From contig CANMSB010000006.1 in the NCBI GenBank assembly GCA_947500445.1, forward strand, positions 110,621 through 174,620: a DNA stretch of 64,000 bases. The letters run 5' to 3'. This DNA is from an uncultured Flavobacteriaceae bacterium (lineage in GTDB: Bacteria > Bacteroidota > Bacteroidia > Flavobacteriales > Flavobacteriaceae). The notes under the pieces are model-generated. The model searched no databases. It was given only the letters and a program-made list of their open reading frames with translations, and was not told the DNA's origin. This document shows, one piece after another, positions 27,946 to 37,172 of this stretch (positions are counted from its first letter, which is position 1; every line of letters starts with the position of its first letter). The position numbers and the translations under genes were made by a program.

Positions 27946-29910
27946 ATGATTTTCTTTCGCCTTTTTTTACGGACTTTCGCCATCCTCTTCATTGCACTGA
28001 TCGGTGTACCGAACGCACTTCATGCGCAACAGCAAACCTATAAGGGACCTTACAAAATAGGGAAGTATCAAGGGGATGCCACCTACGAATACTTGTTGAA
28101 AGATGGGGATACGATATTCGATGGTGCGTTTCAGGTTCAAAAATCGGACCTAGAAGCGTTATTGGAAAAGGAAGACTCCTCTTTTGGTTTTTTTGGTGCC
28201 TTTAAAAATGGGTATGCATCCGACACCTGGCAATTTCGGTTCGGTTCGTTCCGTTCCGGAAGCGAATCCGAGGTCGTCAATTATCAATATCGTGTCAACA
28301 TCAACGGATTGGAAGAAGAAATCGTAGGGAAAATGGTTTCGGGAAAACCCAATGGCCCTTGGACGATTACGGTTAACCGTATTGAAAATTCAAAAGTGGC
28401 CCAAACCGCTTTTAAAAGTAAAATCGACTTTGAAAATGGCATTTCTACCGGAAGTTTCCGGGTCGAGAACGAACAACTGGCGTTGGTAGGACGCTTTCTT
28501 AGAAATGGGATGGCGCATGACGAATGGACCATTTATGGAAGCGGTGATGACGAAAATGAAGAAAATTGGTTTTTTAAAGAAGGAATACTGGAAAGTGTCC
28601 GTTTTAAGGACGCCAATGGAATGGAAAGAGTGCTGCGTTTTGATGGAAATAAAAACGTAACGCTAAAAGTGCTTCCACTGGACAAAGGATACCTTAACGT
28701 ACTTGAAGTGATGGCACCAACTGCGGACTCTACCGTTTTGGCAAAAAGCGGGCTACCGGGACTATTACTTCAAAACAGTGGGTTCTACCGTCGTGTGGAC
28801 ACGATACTGCGTACCTTGGGAACGACTGATTTTTATCCGAAATGGTATGCGAAATTGCCGTATTACGGGTTAACGGAGGTTGAAGAGAAAATGTTGGCAG
28901 CCATTAAAGAGCGCTCCATAGCGGCAAAGACAATAAGTGATCGATTGCTCAACGATTCCCGTGTAATCCTTTTAAAACGTTCCGATGACGCCGTTGACTA
29001 TGATTTTGCGGTAGTAAGGGCAATTTCCGAGCATTGGCTTCCCGCGCTGGACCAATTGCGTCACTATCAAGAACAGGGCGTTGTAGGCTTTATGGAAAGA
29101 AAACGACTGCTCGCGGCCTTGTTTCCCTCCGATCCACCTTCCGTCCCCATAAACATTAGTGCCTATCGGGATAGTAGCGCTACCAAAACTACTTTTGCAC
29201 TGGGCGCCAAAACGGGTTATACGGGTACTGTAGCCACCTTGTCCGAATTGGATCCGATGTCGCGCTATGCCTTGGAGAGTTTGCGCACCATCGACGACCG
29301 AATCCGAAAAAAACTGGGCCGGGACGATAATCGGGACGCGCTCCAGGATGTAGAGGCGGAACTGGTCGATTGGAACGAGAAAATACAACGGTATATCGAT
29401 TCGCTGGGCAATCGACCACCAAAAGAGCACCGAAAGGCGCTTGCGGCAATACAGGAATTCGGGGACAAACAGCTTTCCGATTATGTGGCGCTGACCGATT
29501 CTGAAAATAAACAAGCGACCGCCAGAAGCTTGGCCGTGTGCTTTAAAAAACTCTACCGATTGAGCAGAGAAGTAGGTTTGCTAGAACAACGATCGGATAG
29601 CATCAAAAAACATTACTCTGACGGGGTATGGAATCCTTTTGTGGCCGTGGTCATGGAAGAAAACGTTAAAAAGCGTATTACCAGTGCCTATAACAACGTA
29701 TTGACCCCCCACTTTCTAGACCGCGTACAAAACGGTTTGGACTGCGAAAGGCTGCCGAAGCTCTTGCTTTTGATGGAGCGCACCTATCAACGGATGTTCG
29801 CCCTGCGGGACGAGGATACCAAAAAGTTGGAACGTAAACTAAGGAGAGCGGATGATGCCTTGGAAGTACTGCGACTGTTCAATATCGAAAACCCGGTAAT
29901 CGAGAAATAG
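27946..29910 (+). CDS. Secreted protein of unknown function with MORN-like start
   Basis: 654 residues, signal peptide (FLRTFAILFIALIGVPNALHAQ). The first 250 residues contain repeated short motifs resembling MORN/toxin_YwqK strands (GPYKIGKYQGDATYEYLL, FLRNGMAHDEWTIYG, GKPNGPWTITV). The rest is mostly helical with charged coiled-coil character (about 430-640). No catalytic motif recognised. It is 3 bases upstream of a DUF2490 gene and forms a three-gene operon with it and a MORN protein, so a cell-envelope role is likely. Confidence 0.72.
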   Translation: MIFFRLFLRTFAILFIALIGVPNALHAQQQTYKGPYKIGKYQGDATYEYLLKDGDTIFDGAFQVQKSDLEALLEKEDSSFGFFGAFKNGYASDTWQFRFGSFRSGSESEVVNYQYRVNINGLEEEIVGKMVSGKPNGPWTITVNRIENSKVAQTAFKSKIDFENGISTGSFRVENEQLALVGRFLRNGMAHDEWTIYGSGDDENEENWFFKEGILESVRFKDANGMERVLRFDGNKNVTLKVLPLDKGYLNVLEVMAPTADSTVLAKSGLPGLLLQNSGFYRRVDTILRTLGTTDFYPKWYAKLPYYGLTEVEEKMLAAIKERSIAAKTISDRLLNDSRVILLKRSDDAVDYDFAVVRAISEHWLPALDQLRHYQEQGVVGFMERKRLLAALFPSDPPSVPINISAYRDSSATKTTFALGAKTGYTGTVATLSELDPMSRYALESLRTIDDRIRKKLGRDDNRDALQDVEAELVDWNEKIQRYIDSLGNRPPKEHRKALAAIQEFGDKQLSDYVALTDSENKQATARSLAVCFKKLYRLSREVGLLEQRSDSIKKHYSDGVWNPFVAVVMEENVKKRITSAYNNVLTPHFLDRVQNGLDCERLPKLLLLMERTYQRMFALRDEDTKKLERKLRRADDALEVLRLFNIENPVIEK

Positions 29911-29913
29911 CCT

Positions 29914-30750
29914 ATGAGACCAAAACATCCCTCAAAGACTGCACGGCTATTTTTCCTGATCGTACTTGGCACCTTTTTTATATCGGTAGCCCAGGAAACA
30001 GAAAAGCAAGAATTGCCTCTGGAATCGAAATATAAAGACCCTTCGACCAGGGTATGGTTCAACACCTATGGGAACATTCGGATCTCCAAAAGACTTTTTT
30101 GGGACGCACAAACCCACTTTAGGTTTCAAGAAACGGGTAGTACGCCCTATATGGGACAGATTGCCCAAATTTACAACCGGCATGCCATTGGATACATCTA
30201 TTCCAAAAAATTCAATGCGAGTTTGGGTGGAGTAGTGCGGATCAATTTCAATACTGACCCGGAATCTCCAGATCGGAACGTGGTACCGGAATGGCGGATA
30301 TGGCACCAGTATCAGTTCGCACTGCCATTGGGAAGTTGTATGATATACCATAGATTGCGTATCGAACATCGGTGGACACAATCGTTTGTGGAAAATTCCG
30401 ATTATATTTTCAGAAATCGATGGCGCTATATGTTTCGCATGAAGGTGCCGCTGAACAACCATAAGTTAAAGCCAAAAACCTTTTATGTGTCCCCGGAAGC
30501 AGAGCTGATCATGCAAAGCGGAAAAGCGGTAGTGGCCAGTCCTATGGAAGACCTCCGTTTGACCACTACATTAGGGTACATTGCCACCCCGCGTTTATCG
30601 TTCGCCGCTGGAATGATGTATTCCCAAGGACAACAGCTGGAAAACGGTGGCATATACAAGCAAAGTTGGACCATGCGCTTTCACATGTACTTTTCGCCGG
30701 ACTTTAGAAAGGTTAAAAATAAGCTTCCCGAAATCCATTTTGATGATTGA
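29914..30750 (+). CDS. DUF2490 outer-membrane beta-barrel protein
   Basis: 278 residues with an N-terminal signal segment (ARLFFLIVLGTFFISVAQ). The segments VWFNTYGNIRISKRLFWDAQ, WRIWHQYQFALPLG, YHRLRIEHRWTQSF and FRNRWRYMFRMKVPL are characteristic of DUF2490, a Bacteroidota family of about 220-280 residues predicted to form a 12-strand barrel. Function unknown. Middle gene of the operon. Confidence 0.85.
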   Translation: MRPKHPSKTARLFFLIVLGTFFISVAQETEKQELPLESKYKDPSTRVWFNTYGNIRISKRLFWDAQTHFRFQETGSTPYMGQIAQIYNRHAIGYIYSKKFNASLGGVVRINFNTDPESPDRNVVPEWRIWHQYQFALPLGSCMIYHRLRIEHRWTQSFVENSDYIFRNRWRYMFRMKVPLNNHKLKPKTFYVSPEAELIMQSGKAVVASPMEDLRLTTTLGYIATPRLSFAAGMMYSQGQQLENGGIYKQSWTMRFHMYFSPDFRKVKNKLPEIHFDD

Positions 30751-30783
30751 TTCGTAAATACCCATGTCAAACATGCAATTCTG

Positions 30784-31635
30784 ATGAAGTCGAAGAAATT
30801 TATCCCTTATCTTTTGTTGGCCCTTATGACCGGTATCGCGCTTTGGTACCGTCACCAGACGATAGATTTGAACAAACAGCTTGCCACCACCAATACACAA
30901 CATACCGAGGTGACGGAACAATTGAACCAATACCAAGAATTGGTGGATATCGATTCGCTATTGGTCGCCGGAGCCTATGATGATGCCGTTGCATCCTACG
31001 AAAAAACCTTACAAGGTACCGAAAACAAGATGGCCGTTTCATTGCGTATTGCCTTGGCCGAAAAGCTTCGGAATACCGAAAGCAAAAGCCATTTCGTGTC
31101 CAGCGCCATGGAAAGTGAAATGGACAGTCTTCCGATAACGGAGGAAAATCATGGAAACGATACCCGTAAATTGGACAGCATCCAGTTCATACTGGAAAAG
31201 ACCGAGGTAAAACTAGGCCGTTTGCAACGTCAGCTACGACAAAAGTCCTTTGGGGAGTATTTGCAGTTTAAAAGCAAGAAAGGGGCTTGGATCCATTATG
31301 TAGGTCAGGTGAAAAACGGTAAGGCCAACGGTCACGGTATTGCACTTTTAGATACCGGCAGCAGATACGAAGGGCAATGGAGCGATAACCAGCGACATGG
31401 TGAAGGAACCTTTTATTGGGCGGATGGCCAGTATTACGTGGGAAACTATGAAAATGACCAACGCAATGGGCAGGGTACCTACTACTGGCCGAACGGAGAA
31501 AAATATGCCGGGGAATGGAAAGAAGACAAGCGAAGTGGAACCGGACAGTTTTTTGGTAGCGATGGGGATATCGTAGCCAAAGGCAAATGGAACGACGATA
31601 AATTGGTCGAAGCCGCGAAAAAACCTAGAAAGTAA
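30784..31635 (+). CDS. Membrane-anchored coiled-coil protein with MORN repeats
   Basis: 283 residues. One N-terminal helix (FIPYLLLALMTGIALWYRH) anchors it; a long coiled coil follows (about 30-150), and then four MORN repeats (about 175-270) with motifs YEGQWSDNQRHGEGTFYWADG, YVGNYENDQRNGQGTYYWPNG and YAGEWKEDKRSGTGQFFGSDG. MORN repeats make a beta sheet for lipid or protein contacts. It closes the operon that begins at 27946; an envelope-scaffold role is inferred. Confidence 0.82.
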   Translation: MKSKKFIPYLLLALMTGIALWYRHQTIDLNKQLATTNTQHTEVTEQLNQYQELVDIDSLLVAGAYDDAVASYEKTLQGTENKMAVSLRIALAEKLRNTESKSHFVSSAMESEMDSLPITEENHGNDTRKLDSIQFILEKTEVKLGRLQRQLRQKSFGEYLQFKSKKGAWIHYVGQVKNGKANGHGIALLDTGSRYEGQWSDNQRHGEGTFYWADGQYYVGNYENDQRNGQGTYYWPNGEKYAGEWKEDKRSGTGQFFGSDGDIVAKGKWNDDKLVEAAKKPRK

Positions 31636-31886
31636 ATAACCTCTGGTCAAGCCCACGAGGCATTAGAACGAAAATTACCATTGATTTAGACGCAAAGGTC
31701 GGAGCATTTTAAATCTCGATTATCGAGTAAGCCGCAGTACCGAATTTTTGGAAAGGGTAGCTAGTTCAGTAGGCTTAAATTCCTCCAGAAGACTTTTATA
31801 TGCCGTTTCCTAACGGGACAAGAACCATTCATTAAACACAATCGTTTCTGGTTCGTTGTTGAAATCGATCCTCTATCCCACAACTT

Positions 31887-32360
31887 TTATTTTACCTTGC
31901 TATATTCCGCAACCTTATCGCCCAAGTTGTTAAAAACCGCTAGGGTATTGGCATCGGGAAATTTCACTATGGACTTTACCGTACCATACTCCACAGAGGT
32001 ACTGGTGATGATTCCCAGTTCAAAGGAATAACGGCAGCTATAGGCGTCGATGAGCGCACATCCGTTTTCCGTAGCGGTATAGTTTTCGTGACTACAGCTA
32101 CCGTCGGTTTTGTATGTGGCTTTTCGTTCTTTATCACAATCGCCGAGTATATGTTCGGTGCCATCCTCCATAAATCTTTTTTCCAGATACCAGGTACCGA
32201 TCAGGGAACCTTGAGCGCTCGGCGCACCATCATTTGGGTTTCCGCCGGTAATCGGTGTAAAAAGAGCATCGGAACGGTCATCGGTCCTGCAGGCCGTAAC
32301 GCAGCAGCATACAAAAGCGCCCAGTAGGAGTTTCAGAAACAAATATTTTGCCAATAGCAT
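31887..32360 (-). CDS. Lipocalin-like lipoprotein
   Basis: 157 residues. Lipobox CCCVTAC (several Cys, the last followed by RTDDRSDA). The GSLIGTWYLEKRFMEDG start of the mature part and four Cys (GDCDKE, SCSHENY, GCALIDAYSCRY) fit small Bacteroidota lipocalin-like domain proteins. Likely outer-membrane lipoprotein of unknown ligand. Stands alone. Confidence 0.78.
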   Translation of the reverse strand: MLLAKYLFLKLLLGAFVCCCVTACRTDDRSDALFTPITGGNPNDGAPSAQGSLIGTWYLEKRFMEDGTEHILGDCDKERKATYKTDGSCSHENYTATENGCALIDAYSCRYSFELGIITSTSVEYGTVKSIVKFPDANTLAVFNNLGDKVAEYSKVK

Positions 32361-32502
32361 AGTGGATTTACATTTGCCCTAAGGTAGGTTTTCGATCGTG
32401 TTTTTCCATCTATCTCTGTAGGGAGATACGATTTTCCGGTGATATCGTTCAGATAACGAGAGGGGTTCAAACAATAATTATGAAATATGTCGTTTTATTT
32501 AT

Positions 32503-32532
32503 GACAATTGTCGTTAAATAGTACTATCTTTA
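32503..32532 (+). promoter_or_regulatory. Palindrome upstream of the Xre/RES operon
   Basis: Perfect palindrome GACAATTGTC at 32503-32512, about 38 bases before the antitoxin ATG and just upstream of TATCTTTA (32525-32532), which resembles the -7 element TAnnTTTG. Position and symmetry suit an operator for the antitoxin, but this is inference. Confidence 0.4.
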
Positions 32533-32549
32533 GTATCTAAATAAGGCCT

Positions 32550-33077
32550 ATGCCGTTACAAAAACCAAAAGCCCCCCGGAAATCGATTACCCCCTCCGAA
32601 TATGGAGGGACAGGAAAAGATATTCCCGTTCCTTTCTCCGGCGAAGCGGTTTCCAAACCAAGTGAACTTTTGGCCGCGGTATCCTACGACTGGAACGACG
32701 ATGCACGCGGGTTGTTGTTGGTAGCCGTAATTCGCGGTGGTATCGATTACAAGACGTTTGAAAGTATTGCGTTAAAAACGCCCTTAAAGGAAAAGGATTG
32801 GGCCATTGTTTTGGACACTACACCACGTACCTTGATGCGCTATAAAAAAGACAACAAAACCTTCGCTCCAAAGCAGACGGAGAAAATAATCGAAATTCAA
32901 CAGCTGATGCACTATGGCCAAACGGTTTTTGGCGCTACGGCTTCCTTTCATTCCTGGTTGACCCATGAAAATGTTGGTATGGGCGGGGTTTGCCCGATTA
33001 CCTTGCTGGATACTTCCGTTGGACTGGGAATGGTCAAGGATGCTTTGGGAAGAATAGAACACGGTATTTTGGCATGA
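32550..33077 (+). CDS. Xre/MbcA/ParS-type antitoxin (DUF2384)
   Basis: 175 residues. An N-terminal helical part with LKEKDWAIVLDTTPRTLMRYKK (helix-turn-helix) is followed by the DUF2384/ParS-type segment HYGQTVFGATASFHSWLTHENVGMGGVCPITLLDTSVGLGMVKDALGRIEHGILA, here cited by its first and last parts only as positions 120-175. This family neutralises RES-domain toxins and represses the operon. Its stop overlaps the toxin start (ATGA). Confidence 0.88.
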   Translation: MPLQKPKAPRKSITPSEYGGTGKDIPVPFSGEAVSKPSELLAAVSYDWNDDARGLLLVAVIRGGIDYKTFESIALKTPLKEKDWAIVLDTTPRTLMRYKKDNKTFAPKQTEKIIEIQQLMHYGQTVFGATASFHSWLTHENVGMGGVCPITLLDTSVGLGMVKDALGRIEHGILA

Positions 33078-33541
33078 CCGTATACCGTATCGTTAGGGGT
33101 AAATATAGGGAAGACCTTTCCGGTACCGGAGCGGAACTTTTTGGGGGACGCTGGAACAGTAAGGGCACAAAAATGCTCTATACCGCCTCATCAATTGCCC
33201 TTGCCATGACCGAGGTAGCGGTACATATCCCTTTCGGGATACTTCCGAAAGGCTTCTTTGTAATTTCGATTACCCTTCCCAAAGTAAAAATACAAAAGGT
33301 ATCCTTGGACAGCTTGGAAGGTACTTCTTGGGACTCACATCCTCCTTCCCATATCACCCAACAAATAGGGGACGCTTTTATAAAAAACGCTAAACACCTA
33401 GTTTTGGAAGTACCCTCGGTGGTCGTTCCAGGGGATGTTAACTATTTGATCAACCCTTTGCATAAGAACAGTGATCAGCTAAAGATCACGGCCACACACC
33501 CTTTTCGCTTTGACCACCGACTGTTTACAACGGAACGATAA
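33074..33541 (+). CDS. RES-domain toxin
   Basis: 155 residues from ATG 33074, chosen because it overlaps the antitoxin stop by 4 bases and gives the family start TVYRIVRGKY. Conserved features: GGRWNSKGTKMLYTAS near 25-42 (Arg and the GRWN motif), TEVAVHI with the Glu after it, and a C-terminal VNYLINPLH. RES toxins degrade NAD+ or ADP-ribosylate host proteins (known for MbcT, Xre-RES pairs and ParT). Full length; no damage seen. Confidence 0.88.
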   Translation: MTVYRIVRGKYREDLSGTGAELFGGRWNSKGTKMLYTASSIALAMTEVAVHIPFGILPKGFFVISITLPKVKIQKVSLDSLEGTSWDSHPPSHITQQIGDAFIKNAKHLVLEVPSVVVPGDVNYLINPLHKNSDQLKITATHPFRFDHRLFTTER

Positions 33542-33977
33542 CTACTTTCTTTTTGGCATTTGAACCTTATTTGGTCCATTTTTAGGGTAATACCATTTCA
33601 AAGCTAAAATGGTTTAAGGTGATAAATAGTGCCGTTGGCGATGCGCAATATGCACTGGTTCTTATCAAAAGAATAAATCTTTTAAGGATACAAAAGGACT
33701 AGTACCGTTTGATTTTCGGCCATTCCGATGGTACTTGGCATCCGTAACCCTGCATGATGTCCCTATCGATATATCTTTGTCCCATAACCCTTTAACCCGC
33801 TTTATGCATTAGAAAATCTATTACAGCTTCCAGCTACTTCAAAATATGGTGCTGCGCTACATTTTTAAATGTAACCGTAGCGGTGCTATGCTTACATTCA
33901 TAAAATGTCATATTTTATTGCAGCTAAAAGCTTCATTACGAAGTTCTAATGCATAATCCGGGTTTAAACAAATTGAC
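33542..33977. other. Intergenic region with palindrome copy
   Basis: 436 bases. It holds the dispersed palindrome at 33590-33613. The rest shows only short open frames and no recognisable gene. Confidence 0.5.
33590..33613. repeat. Dispersed palindrome, copy 3
   Basis: ATACCATTTCAAAGCTAAAATGGT: same arms as the element at 14545, with one base change in the loop, 50 bases after the RES toxin stop. Confidence 0.65.
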
Positions 33978-34616
33978 ATGCACAGAAGCGTATTTCTCAC
34001 TCTAGCGGGATGGAGCCCATTGGTATTGCTTTCCTCAAAACCAGTGGCGGACCGAACGCTCGTTGAAAATTTGATCAAAAGATGGAAAGCGAACGAAGCA
34101 TATACCATGGCGGTGTGGAACGCAATGCCGGATGCGCTATTGGAATATGCCCCTTCTGAACAGCAATACACTTTTGCCCAACATTTTATACACATTGGGT
34201 ACTCCAATAATATGTATGTCGGTATCCTCGCGGACGTTGAGACCTATCCCGACTACGAAACATTGAAAGAAGCGGCTTTTTTTATTCCCCGTCCGGATCC
34301 CGTTGACCTTTTTCAACCCGATTTTTTTCAACAACGGGAGGCCACCATCATAAAATCAATAGTTACCGACTATCTTCGGGCAACCTTTGATTTTGTTTGT
34401 ACCAACCTCGAAAAATTGGATGATGGACAACTATCCTTAGGGGTAAAAAAGACAAAACCATGGTTTTTGGCCGGTCATTCGAACCTCGATCTTGTTTTGC
34501 GGGGCGAGAGCCATACCGCGCATCATCGGGCACAAGCAATTACCTATTTGCGTATGAACGACATACGACCTCCGGGATATTCCAAATTGAATCTTTTGGA
34601 AGTACCTGCCAACTAG
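33978..34616 (+). CDS. DinB-family protein
   Basis: 212 residues. Four-helix bundle pattern with the metal-binding histidines in FAQHFIHIGYSNNMYV and HTAHHRAQAITYLRMN, typical for DinB/YfiT-like proteins, plus GHSNLDLVLRGES. A short hydrophobic N-terminus (VFLTLAGWSPLVLLSS) may be a signal peptide, which is less usual. Many relatives are thiol-dependent transferases of bacillithiol or mycothiol type; activity here unknown. Confidence 0.83.
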   Translation: MHRSVFLTLAGWSPLVLLSSKPVADRTLVENLIKRWKANEAYTMAVWNAMPDALLEYAPSEQQYTFAQHFIHIGYSNNMYVGILADVETYPDYETLKEAAFFIPRPDPVDLFQPDFFQQREATIIKSIVTDYLRATFDFVCTNLEKLDDGQLSLGVKKTKPWFLAGHSNLDLVLRGESHTAHHRAQAITYLRMNDIRPPGYSKLNLLEVPAN

Positions 34617-34802
34617 GGGTAAAAACGATATTTCGTCTATTTATGGGTACGTTAACGATACAAAATGTTGACCTACAAATCATAACATTACCATTTTCTT
34701 GTGGCAATTCGACAAATCCCTGATTTCAGGGAATGCATCGGCATACAAGGGCATTACTTTTATCATAACTTTATAACATTGTCAATCCTAAACATCCTAA
34801 AG

Positions 34803-35423
34803 ATGAAAGTAGTCTATCGCGTATTCCTTTTTGTTTTTGCATCGTCCTTTTTGCTATCCTGTTCCGAACGATCCGATCGGCCCGATAGCGTGCTCAAAGG
34901 GTTTATGTTGGCCGGGCCGTATATCGTAAAAAGTTATGGTGGCAAGGCCGAAATTGAAACCTATATGGGGTACGACCGAAGTACGGACGAAGAGGAGACC
35001 ATAGCCTTGCATAAAAAAACATGGATTTTCTTTTTTACGGAAGCCGAATCGAAAATTTGCGTGGAAACCTTATCCGATTATTGGGATATTACCGATAAGA
35101 AGGGGCTTACCGAAACGCTTGACGGCCTTCGTGATGAGCCGTATAACTTCAAAGCTTGGGACTATGCACGCTTGGTCAATAACGCTGCTTTGGGCTATGG
35201 TGCTGGGTATTTGACCAAAGAGGAAGCGCAAGCATACGTTGATCAAACCTTGGTACTGGCACAACAAAACTATCCGGATTGGAAAACATACTTTGATGAT
35301 TTTAACAAAGGGCGCAAGGAATGGAACCCTACTTCTCCCGATCTCGCCGAGTTCAACAATTTGGTGAACGCGATCCAAAGCGACGACAACTCCATTTACA
35401 AGTACCTGCCGCTAAAGGATTGA
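34803..35423 (+). CDS. DUF1266-like lipoprotein
   Basis: 206 residues from ATG 34803 (MKVVYRVFLF). This start puts the lipobox SFLLSC (Cys18) right after the hydrophobic stretch; the frame continues upstream but without a signal. The mature part has YWDITDKKGLTETLDGL, then FKAWDYARLVNNAALGYGAGYLT and YPDWKTYFDDFNKGRKEW, a pattern resembling DUF1266 (YbeU/YbeR-like) domains. Function unknown. Stands alone. Confidence 0.7.
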   Translation: MKVVYRVFLFVFASSFLLSCSERSDRPDSVLKGFMLAGPYIVKSYGGKAEIETYMGYDRSTDEEETIALHKKTWIFFFTEAESKICVETLSDYWDITDKKGLTETLDGLRDEPYNFKAWDYARLVNNAALGYGAGYLTKEEAQAYVDQTLVLAQQNYPDWKTYFDDFNKGRKEWNPTSPDLAEFNNLVNAIQSDDNSIYKYLPLKD

Positions 35424-35876
35424 TTACATCGGTCTTAGGCTGCCACAGCGCTAAAAGGATATTATACCATTTTAACTTTGAAATGGTATTAGAATAATCG
35501 TTAGGCCATGCGGAAGCATGGCCATGGCTTTAATTGTTTCAACACTATTTTAGTGACGGAGAAGTTTCCCTATACCCAAATGGCATAGGCGCTACCGTAT
35601 TGTATCGTAAAAAATGGGGAGAATTGCTTTGGTACTAGATAACATAGCTTTCTTTTTGATGTTTTACCACGAAACCGCACCGTCAAATCGAAAACAAAAA
35701 ATGACAGGGAAGAAGGGTACCTACCCGGTGCCATCGGCGTGGCGTATAAGTCAAACTAGAATCAAAAGGTAACCTTCCACAGGCCTTCAATGCTTGGATT
35801 ATCCGTTTGAAAGATAGGGGAGTGGGAGCAAAGGCCCCCACGGTTCTCCCATATCATTAATTTTTATTGTTTTCGG
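35424..35876. other. Intergenic region with inverted palindrome copy
   Basis: 453 bases between two genes ending towards each other. Contains the palindrome at 35464-35489; otherwise no supported gene, RNA or strong terminator was seen. Confidence 0.5.
35464..35489. repeat. Dispersed palindrome, copy 4 (opposite orientation)
   Basis: ATACCATTTTAACTTTGAAATGGTAT is the exact reverse complement of the 26-mer at 14545-14570. It lies 40 bases after the DUF1266-like gene. Confidence 0.7.
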
Positions 35877-36980
35877 CTACTTTACCCTCAAGTTTTCCAA
35901 ATCGGGAAGTCGTGCCATAATGCCCCAACCGCCCATGCGTTCGGTAAGGGCAAAAACGACCTCGTTACTACCTTTTTCCAGTTCCAGAAACACAGAGTCG
36001 AAATAACCAACACTTCCCAAATACCGATAATCCCTCGATTTAAAACTATTGTCGCCAAAATATACGGGCTTTCCGTTTACAAATACGGTTACTTGATCGC
36101 TATAGCCAAAGTCCATCCTTTTCAACTGGTCCTTATCGGATTCCAGTAGCACCTTGGCCAATAGCGTGTTCGTTTCTTTACCGACGGCCGCTACCTTTGA
36201 AAGGTTCAGTATTCCAAGGGCATCCGGTTCCATTGGCGTATCGGCGGGAACATCCAATTCCTTTAGCTCTTGTATGCCCTCTAGCGCATCGGCCGCGAAC
36301 GCTTTCGATACCTTCCAATCCCTAATGGTGGTAGCCCGCGTTTTTAATACATCCTCCGATTTACTGGTCAATTTTGGGTTTTCTATTGCTTCATACGTCA
36401 AGTTGGCAAAGTATGCACTTCCCAAAAATGTGCCAAAACCGAGGCCTCCGGCCCTATGCTCCCCTTTTAGGTCTTTGATATGCAATACCGGTGTTTCCAT
36501 ATCGTCGATAAATACATCGGCCCGGTTATCGGCAACGATCAATTTTACATGCATCCACTGCCCAAAATTGAAGTGTTTGGCGGCCCAATGGCCTACACCA
36601 GTATACAATTGCCAACCGGCATTTCCATTGAAAACCGGGGTATATTGCATGGCATCGGGATTACCGGATTGATGGGGGCGTAAGTAATATTCCTCATAAT
36701 TCGCTTTATCCAGGATACGAAAATGGACCCCTACAAAATTCCGTATTTGTTCAAAGCTTACATCGAACTCGATAATGCCCGTTTTAAAAACGGCACCTTT
36801 CGCTCGTGCCTTGCCTTCTTCCAAAAAAAGGGCATGCTTACCAAGATGTTTTTTAAAGGCATGGTTTTTGGCTTCGATCTCCCAAGCGTCGGCCTCCAAG
36901 ATCACTACTTTTTTCTGTTGCGCAATCCCTATACTTACCATACAGGTAAATAGCCATAAAATACTGTTGTTAAGTTTCAT
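35877..36980 (-). CDS. Secreted ConA-like (LamG/DUF1080-type) protein
   Basis: 367 residues, signal peptide (SILWLFTCMVSIGIAQ). The first half has the jelly-roll pattern of 3-keto-disaccharide hydrolase/LamG-type domains: FKTGIIEFDVSFEQIRNFVGVHFRI, YEEYYLRPHQSGNPDAMQYTP and VDNRADVFIDDMETPVLHI-like strands (VADNRADVFIDDMETPVL), GLGFGTFLGSAYFANL. The second half may be a second beta domain. Function is likely carbohydrate binding or surface adhesion (inference). The upstream side holds a foldback repeat element. Confidence 0.72.
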   Translation of the reverse strand: MKLNNSILWLFTCMVSIGIAQQKKVVILEADAWEIEAKNHAFKKHLGKHALFLEEGKARAKGAVFKTGIIEFDVSFEQIRNFVGVHFRILDKANYEEYYLRPHQSGNPDAMQYTPVFNGNAGWQLYTGVGHWAAKHFNFGQWMHVKLIVADNRADVFIDDMETPVLHIKDLKGEHRAGGLGFGTFLGSAYFANLTYEAIENPKLTSKSEDVLKTRATTIRDWKVSKAFAADALEGIQELKELDVPADTPMEPDALGILNLSKVAAVGKETNTLLAKVLLESDKDQLKRMDFGYSDQVTVFVNGKPVYFGDNSFKSRDYRYLGSVGYFDSVFLELEKGSNEVVFALTERMGGWGIMARLPDLENLRVK

Positions 36981-37007
36981 ATGTTTTCATTTAAGTGATT
37001 TTTATTT

Positions 37008-37172
37008 TAAGAAGTGGTTTACACTTTTTCAATTAGCTAAAAAATGATTCTTTTTCACACTTTTTTCACCTTTATTCCTTTCGTAGTCCTGCTATGCAAC
37101 TCAAAAAAGGCTTCAAAAGGGCAAAAAATCATGAATCTTCGCCTGAATCCAAAAAGTCTAAATCACTTCTTA
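37008..37172. repeat. Foldback (MITE-like) element, copy 1
   Basis: 22-bp terminal inverted repeats (37008-37029 and 37151-37172, 20 of 22 positions paired). The interior, with CCTGCTATGCAACTCAAAAAAGG and CCAAAAAGTCTAAAT, is similar to the element at 45424-45633. The right arm overlaps the stop codon of the outer-membrane receptor gene (TAA at 37170-37172), so the element ends the gene. Confidence 0.65.
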
